Assembly (NCBI RefSeq): GCF_024763615.1
Contig: NC_077222.1
Location: 15,934,001-15,998,000 of the forward strand
From: Phlebotomus papatasi
Lineage: Eukaryota > Arthropoda > Insecta > Diptera > Psychodidae
DNA: 64,000 nucleotides
Direction of reading: 5' to 3'
The position numbers and the translations under genes were made by a program. The notes beneath the pieces were generated by a model, which searched no databases, had not been told where the DNA came from, and saw only the letters and a list, made by a program, of their open reading frames with translations. Position 1 is the first letter of the stretch, and each line of letters begins with the position of its first letter. Positions 24,901 to 33,900 of the stretch are shown here, in pieces.

Positions 24901-27900
24901 GAAAAAATGATAGAAAAATAACCTTTATTTTTTCTTCTTTTCACAATTGAGTTGACTGTAATCCAAAGATGTTATTTATGTATTTAAAAAATATATATTT
25001 ATTTTTGTTTCATATAAAAAATAATTGTTTTCTAAAAGTTGTTCATTTTTCATCGGCCAAAAGTTTGTTGACACATTTGTAAAACTACTCAAAATAGACG
25101 GGCAACTTTTTTTTTTAATCCAGGCAATTCACGAAATATCCAGACAAAATTGACTGGACGGTGAATATGGTGGAAACACATTTGGTGTGGCGAAAAGTAA
25201 ATAACCCCAATTAATGCATTTTTCAGTCAATTTTTATCGTCGAAATGTAGGCAAAATCCAATTAGCAGTTTATTTATTAAGGCGCATATTTAAAATTGGA
25301 AAATATGAATCGTTGTAATAAATTAAGAATTTAAAGCATTCTAAGATAGAAGTAAATTTTCAAAAACCAATATAAATTATTTATATTTTGTTGAAGTTTT
25401 TTGAACATTAAATGGTACATTAATATTGCTTCATATAAAAGAAAATAAGTATTGCAATTAATGGTTTAGTACAAATATAAATGTTTCTATTTTCAACCAT
25501 TTTTCCCAAAATCACTTTTACTTCCTTTTAAATTCTAAATACAATTTCAACATTAAAAGGTTATAAAATTATTTTGGTATTGATAAAGTTGTTGTCACAT
25601 GAATTTTCTGAGAATTATGATAGATGTTGTAAGTCTGTAAAGACTAATTACCTCTCAAGAGTAGAATCGCAAAAATTGTATTTATTCTGACAATAAAGTT
25701 TTTATTCATTTTGTACATAAACGTGGCAAATATTATTTAAAACGCTGAAAATATGATATTTTTGATGCGTGCATTAATTGACACGTGGTGATCTTTAGAG
25801 GGATAATTGATATTAATTTTTAATTTATTATTATAATATTAATATTTGATTTATTATTATTTAATTAAACTTTTAAATAGATATTAAAAATAATTTTCTT
25901 TGGATCATTGTTGAAGTGTTAGCTTGTCGAAAATTTAGGGCCGAAATAAATCGTATGCACATTTAGCAATAAAAAAAAAATGATAAATCCATTAATCCCT
26001 GAACTATCACAAAATCTTTTTTTTTTCAGTACGCATGGAGTATTTAAACGTTTATAAAATTTTAAAACCCTCAAATTTCTTATAACTTTTATGCCTAGGC
26101 ATCTTTATTTAAATAAAATAATACAAATGAATAATTTTTTCATAAGATTTTGGCAAAAAAAATTGTACCCTTCGGTCTCGAGCTGGAGGATAAAATTGTC
26201 TGGATACATTCCGAAATTCCAGCAGGTACAAGACCCAAAACCTTGTATACCCTACATTTTTTTTCGGGATGGCGAAATTCGCTTCACAGAAAACAGGCAG
26301 TAACCAGTTAAAATTTTGTCTGGATACTTTCGTGAATTGCCCCTCAGGTTTATTTTGAAGTTATGTCATTTGAAAGGCAAGTAGTCGATTTGCACTTTTC
26401 TAAAATTTTCAATGGTCAATATATGCGTATGAAAGTTGTAATAAATAATAAAGAAATAACGTACTTTTTCCTTCATTTAGAATTTAGCCTAAAATGGCAA
26501 GTTACAGAAAGTTAAAATAAGGGTAATCGTCCAGAAATATTGCCGAAATGAGTCTTCGTCGTCAATTGTTTAATTTTATGGAAAATCACGACAGGATATC
26601 CCTTTAAGGACCTCCTCTCCTTTTAAAGAATGTTGTATTTAAGATATTGCCAGGATCTTTACTTGATCGACAAAAGAGATAATTTCACAAAGGATAAAAA
26701 TCAGGGCTGGAAGTTTCTTCTGCCTTTCTGATTTAATGATGCTCTCAGTAGGGTATTTCAACAAGAAAAAAATTTTTGGCACTAAATCTCAGGATGCTCT
26801 GTAAGATGAGGCAAGAAAGTTTTTCTTCGACGACCATATCATCAGACGCTGTTTAGAGGTGGCTGAACGACCCTCTATCTATGTAGAACAATTTTCTGAT
26901 TTCACGCTGCATAGGATCGTTCAGACACTTCTAAACAGCGTCTGATGATATGTTCGTCGAAGAAACACTTTCTTGTCTCATTATGTAGAGCACCCTGAGA
27001 CTGGTGCGATTTTTTTTCTTTTAGAAACACTCTAAAGCGGTCTTCAGACTAGAGGTCTAGCCCAGTTCCCAAAGGTCTCAAAATTCTAAATAGCAACCTA
27101 TTTTATTGCCTTTTCAGAATTTAATAGGTCAGTTGTCGTTAATAATCCAATCCTAAGTTAAGTTTTTTCAAAAAAATCTTGATTTTTTTGGAAATAGCCA
27201 TATAGCTAAGTCTCAGGTCTGTAGCCCGTATAATGCTCAGTGCTCAATACTGGAATAACTAAGGAATAAATTTTACCAATTAAACTTGATTAACGAGCTG
27301 CATTCATTACAATTCAACAATTACGATCAGAGCCTACTCTTTAAAAAAAAAAAAACAAAAGCAATTTGCTCGAAAAACGGTTCCCGTGTGTTTCGGGAAT
27401 AAGGAAGCATTGCTGGAAAGATACGATTCTGGAAATATTGATACCTCAGAGTAATTACTACGGAGAGGACGTTCGAATAAAAAATCTGTGCCAGTTTTCA
27501 TATAAAATAATTTTCCTCAATTAAAATAAAATGAGTGTAACTGGGACTGGTTTCTCGGGCGATGCACGCACTTTTATAATGAATTCACTTCAAATAGATG
27601 TCCAATTGCGTGGGGTCGACCTAAAAATTCGGTAAGGATATTCCTTTGCTTTTGTGAAAGAATATTCTTAAAAAAAAGAGTATTCTTTAAAGTGCTCACT
27701 AAAAGAAATCCTCAAGTTCGAACTTTTCACTGATCATGGAAATTTACACTCAGTCCCGGCATTAAGCACTTCGGGATTATGCACCTGACGGAATTATGCA
27801 CATACAATTATGCAAGTTTGCCTACCATTGGGAGACAAATTATGAGATCATTTTTGAAATAGCCTGAATGTATACTATTTTGCGACGCGGGAAATTTAAA

Positions 27901-30900
27901 GATATTTGCTTATTTTTCAGTATTAAACTTTAATTTCTTTTATTAAGGTAAAATTTTTAAATATTCTAAGAATTTATCGCAAGAACTCTGGCCAAAGAGT
28001 ATTGTTTGTTGATGAATTTCTTTTCAACAGTTGAATATTTTTGTTCGGACTACTTTTACTCCGCGCAAAATTTGTTCTACTGCCTATTCATTCAAAAGAA
28101 ATCTCCTGCGGGTATGCAAATTTTCTCGATGCGTAATGCCATTTTGCGCGTTTTTTTCAGTCCTGCAACTGTGCATAATGCCGGGATTGAGTGTATTATT
28201 TTTACACTCCCTAGCACTCTACTTCATCAGTAAACACTATCCACTTCAATTCTTGGTCAAAAACGTCATTCTGACCTTAAAAATTGTTCACTAAATTTTA
28301 TTTACACTGTGAAGAACACTTTTAAAACAGATGCATTGAGGAAACTCGAATACATTTCAATTTTTGAGATCACTTCACTTTCTCCTTAAAAAATTTTCTA
28401 GTGTGTCCTCTCCGTGGTATCACTGTGATATTCAAAAATTAATACCCTGAATAATATGTTAGAGAGAGAGATCAAATAATTCTCTCCACAACGATCACTC
28501 GATTACTCGATTACTCTAAATCAAATGGTCAAAAAGTCAACATCAAATTATCTCTGTGAATTATTATCTGAATTAATCTCTGTGAAATATAGTGAGTTCT
28601 GTTAATACAGAAGTGTTCCTTGAGAAGTTCTCCACTGGCTTTTTTATTGAGGAAATTTTGCCAACAAATTGGGATAGACCTAACTAATTTTTATCCCTTT
28701 TTCAAGGTGAAAACAGCACATAATAATAATATTCCGGGAATGGAAACTAATATTCTGGAAACAGGAATATCATGTCAATTGGATTTCAGAAGAATTTCAG
28801 GACAATCCCATAAATTTCGCTGTTAAATATTTTTCAACGTGGAAAATTAAGTACACCATTCTGGAAAATTTCTTTCCCTTGAAAATCAATTAAATAAAAT
28901 GGAACTTACGGTAGTAGTTGGCATTTTTTGCCCATTTGATGTCTGTTCCCGTGAGTGTTGTCATCTGCAGGAACCTCTCGATGAGATTGAGTGTCAGGAG
29001 ACTCTGGCTAAATACCAATATCCTATCGCCCAATTTTAGGCTCTCCTCGAGAATGCAGAAGAAAATCTGCATCTTTGGTGAATTTTCCAACAAATCCGCC
29101 ACATATCCCTTCATCAATTCCGTGGCCCAATCATAGGGTATCACATCCTCTCTCGACTTAACACTCTCTTTCTCAGCCTCCTCAACTGCTTCATCCTTGC
29201 AATCTTTTGTAGCGTCTTCATCTTTTTCTGCTGAAGTCGCTTCGTCGACTTCTGGGATAATTGATTTCGCCTCGAGCTTAATCTCTTTCGTATCCATATC
29301 AACGATTGCTGCTGATTGATCGTCATTCGGAGCTTTTTCTGCAGATTCTGCGGGGTCTTTTGTTGGCCAGGAAGTTGGTTCTTGTGCATCCTGTGATGGA
29401 GGATTGTAGGGATATTGATTGTAATTGAGAGAATTTTGCTGTTGACTCTGATTCTGATCTATCGGATAGGACCGATTGTCTCTGTACTGATTGTCGTAAC
29501 TGCCAAAAGTTTGGCCATATTGCTGACTGTTGTAGCTGTAGTCATTAGATTGTTGCCAATAATTCCCGTCGTACGGCATATTCTGATTCAAATTGTAATT
29601 GTAATTGTCTCCGTACGATTGATTGGGATAGTAAGACTGGACATTTTGATTATTTGCGTAGACATTCGGATATGATGGTAGTGGCTTGGTATCTTGATTG
29701 GGATATTGATTGTAATTGTAGGAGCTTGGATATTGATTGTAATTGGGATAGTTGATCATTTGCTTGGAATCGACCATCGATGAAACGCTGAAATTTCCTT
29801 CCGGAGGCTTGAAATCTTCCTTATTTGGCTCGTTTTTCACTTCTGATGGATTAGGTTCGGTTTTTTGAACCTCCGAAGGTGTCTCGGATGATTGTGAACT
29901 CTGCTGACTTTCTTCGTTAATTGATTTTTCGGATGACATTCCGGAATTCGCTGTGGAATTTGTTGTTGGCAGAATGGTGGCAGCAGGCTTCATTTTTCCA
30001 TCCATATCAATTGTTTTGGTCGTATTGCCGGATTTTTTAGCACGAGGCTTCTTGGGCGAAGCACCCTTCTTGCCGACCGGAACTTCTCCATTGGCAGCAG
30101 CTTCAGCTACTTCTATCTCAAGATCGAGATCTGCTTCGCGTTTTTTCAGGAAATTGTACAAAACATCCGGATGATTCCAGATTTTGCAGCAAACTGCAAA
30201 AGCTTTCAGCGGATTGGGAACAGCTTTTGTCCTAACGACCTCATTCATGAAGACATCATAGAGTTTCCTCTGGAATTTTGTCATTCTGACCAGCAGAACG
30301 TATTCCTCTTTCTGCGGCAGACTGCATTGCAGCACCATGTGAGATCGTCTCTGGACAAAGCCCAGTAAAAGAGAATGCAGCACATGAGCTCTATACCTCA
30401 TCAATTTGATGTCATTCGGCGTAGAGTCAATGCACTGACCATTCTGAATGGGACGTTCAAACATATTGGCAAATTCTGTCTTAGTTCCTAGATAATTGGG
30501 CCTAACAAAATCCACCATGCACCAGTATTCCATCAGATTGTTCTGCAGCGGATATCCCGTGAGAACAATCCTCCTCTTGGACTTTATCTGTTTCAATGCA
30601 ACAGAAATACTCGCATGAGAATTCTTAATACGATGCCCTTCATCGCAAACTACTAGATCCGGTCCGGGTTTCACCAGAGCCTCATAGATCTCCTCAAGCA
30701 CTTGCTTGTGAGCATCTGATTGCTCCTGATGCACCCTCGGATCCTTCTCTGCCTTCTTACTTCGCTTCTTCACCATCTTCTTCATGCTCAGCAACCTGAA
30801 CATCTCATAACCAATCATCAAAACACCTCCCTCTTTCGCCCATCCAAGAACCACCTTGGACCGAGCCGAGAGACTCTTGTGCGAATCATTAAGAACATGA

Positions 30901-33900
30901 ATCTTAAAATTCCTCGCACGGACCTCTCCATGGGCCGTCAGTGGACTCTTCTCCACATTCTCCGGCAGCCACATATTGAATTCAGCTATCCAGTTCTGCA
31001 GCGTATTCACCGGCATGATACATAACACAGTCTTGGAGCTCGTGTGCCTTAGAAATATATCACAGAAACAAACTAGCTGCAGTGTCTTGCCCAGGCCCAT
31101 CGAATGGGCCAGAATACACCCAAAACCCGTCGATGTCTCAAAACGATCCAAACTCTCAATGATATTATCATACAAAAATCTCACTCCACCAATCTGATGC
31201 GGCTTGATGATTCGGGCAATTTGGGGTGCAACAAAGACATCCGGTTCATTCTCCGGATGACCTATATTGATAATCACCCTACCCTGATCATCAGCCACAT
31301 TGTATGCATCCTTCACGTGCAACCCACTATTGTGGGGATCCTCATCAGCCTCCTCCTCCTCCTCATCATCATCAGACAGAACAATGCAATCATCCTCAGA
31401 ACTACTATCAACAATCGTCACAACTTCCTTCCTTGCATTCTGCAGAGCCTCCTTCTCAGCCGCCTCCTCAGCCTCAATCTGAGCATTTATCTTCATCTCA
31501 CGCTCCTCCTCATCATCAAGCGTGTCCCTTCTGCTGGACAGAGGACCACGAACTGGAGCAATACTCACCGATGGGGTAAGATTAGCCATCCGCGGCTTGG
31601 AATCATTCGAGGGAACCTTCATGAGAACTGCTCCGCCACTCGTCCCAGCCACACTCGCCTGGCCAGCTGAAGACTTCAGCAGCGACGTGTGACCTTTTGA
31701 AAAGGCAACACAGTAAAATAAAACATGAATTTTAGGATTAACAAACGCCCCTATATGGGAAGTACGATTGTTATTGCAACCAAGTCAAATAATGAAGATA
31801 TTAGAAGAGATGGAACAATTCACGAAGGGGCAGTTTCAGTCTCCGCAGATTTCTTTTCTTTCTCTTTTTAAAGATTGAGAAAAGATAATAATCTCAGCTA
31901 ATCTTCCTGATATACAAGGAGTTCCGCTTTGAAAGAAAACGGATTGAAAGAATTTGAATTGCCTACTATTGGGAACTCATTAATAGAGTAATTTTTAATA
32001 TGCTCCAAAATGTATGCAAATATTTTCACGCAGTAAATTTAAAATACATTTCTTATAAACCGTTGGCGCGTTGGAAATAAACTGAAAAAATGTGGCCGAA
32101 AATGTTTTGCATACCTCACGGCGTTTCCATAACTTATCCCAAAGATATCTCCTGTAGATATGCTATTTTACTGTGTCAATTGAGTTAATCCGAGGATTTC
32201 GGTCTCGCGGAACTCCCTTTAAAAGCAATATCTCAAAGAATTTATCTTATAGATAAACCTCTAATAAAAAAGAGGTAACCAAGCGTTCCAGCTTTGCGAA
32301 GTGCTCAAATTCAAGAAAAAAAGGCACTCGGTCTATTTAATCGGTTTACTACTTATTAAATAAATACATAAGAAAACTATTTCTAAATAAAAAATTGTTT
32401 AAGAAGAGCGCATTTTAGAATGTTTTGGCATGAGTAAGAAGCATAAGGGAAAATGCGCCAACATCGGACGGGTCAAGTTCCGGACAACTCAAATTGTTCT
32501 TAATGGATTTCCCCTTTAGCTCTTTTTCTGGAAATTTAAAGCATTGGACTAGCTATTAAAATATAATATTATCTTGGGCCAAATTCATTTAAAACACATT
32601 AAAAAAATGAATTGTATGATACTTGAGTCGTCTGTATACATAGGCGTTTTCGCCTATGTATAGAAATAAAAATAACTAAATAAATTTAAGAAAAGTAATA
32701 TTGGATATTTAACCCATTCATTGGCGATTGAAACCGATGTTGCCGAATTGCAATTTTCAAGACCTTTCAAAAAAATTCCTAATCAAGGAAAATCAGTTGA
32801 AAAATAGGCCCGCGAAGTGGTTTAACTTTCGCCTTCAAAAATTCGATATCGAAATGTTTTTTGAATATGGGTGTTTAAGGACGAAATATTCACCTTGATT
32901 ACCTCTAAAACATATTCTAACATATTTTAGATATGTTTTAGAGGTTCCATAGGCGAACATTTCGTCTTTATACGAAAATTCCGTTGAATCATTCTTAACC
33001 CTCTAACGGTGTTTTCTAGGATAATTATGATCCAATAAAGTCGAAAAACCCATCCATTCTTCATTATCTCTTTTAGTTTAGGCGCTAGGTGAGAAAATAT
33101 AAAATTTTTTGAAACTCTTTTTGCTTCTAAAATTCCCAATTTTAGATTTTTCAAATTTTTTAAATAAAATATACAATGTAGAATGACATATCTTTAAGTA
33201 AAAAATAAATGTATCTTAGTCAGATAACTTTAAATCGGTATTTTTATGGAAATTGGAAATGTGAGCAACAAAACGAAGAGTCAAAATGAGTTCAAACTTT
33301 CAAGAGATGTTTATAAGACTATTACCGAGGACACTATAGCGCCTTTAAATAAATAAAACCTTTATTGTCGCTGTAAATAAGATTTTTGTGAAGACCGCCT
33401 GGAGGCGGTCTCACCCGTTAGAGGGTTAATTCGAAATTGAATTTTATTAGGCCTAAAGTTATTTTGGGCAATATTTTTAGTGATTTGTAAATCCGTTCAA
33501 ATCGGCTGTGAACCGGTAATGAATCGGCTATGAATCGATAAGTAATTTTTGTCCGACAATCAATTTTCTTACTCTTAAAATATTTTGTGGGATCTTTCGA
33601 ATGATTTACAAATCGGGTTAAATCAGTTGAAATCCGGTAAACGATAATTGATGCGAATGTTCTTTTGAGGGTTCATCTAAGTCACGAGTTCGAGCACTTC
33701 GCAAATTTTGGGACACTTTGCCACCCCCTTTAATTAGATAATCATAGTTTTTTCTCATTTGATGATAATTAAATGAGTTCAAGAAGAAATTTTTTTTAAA
33801 AAAAAATTTAAAAAAATCTTGAAATATTCATAAATTATTTTTTAATTAATTATTGATTTGTATAAAAAAAAACTTGCACGAAATCCTAATATTTTTATCT

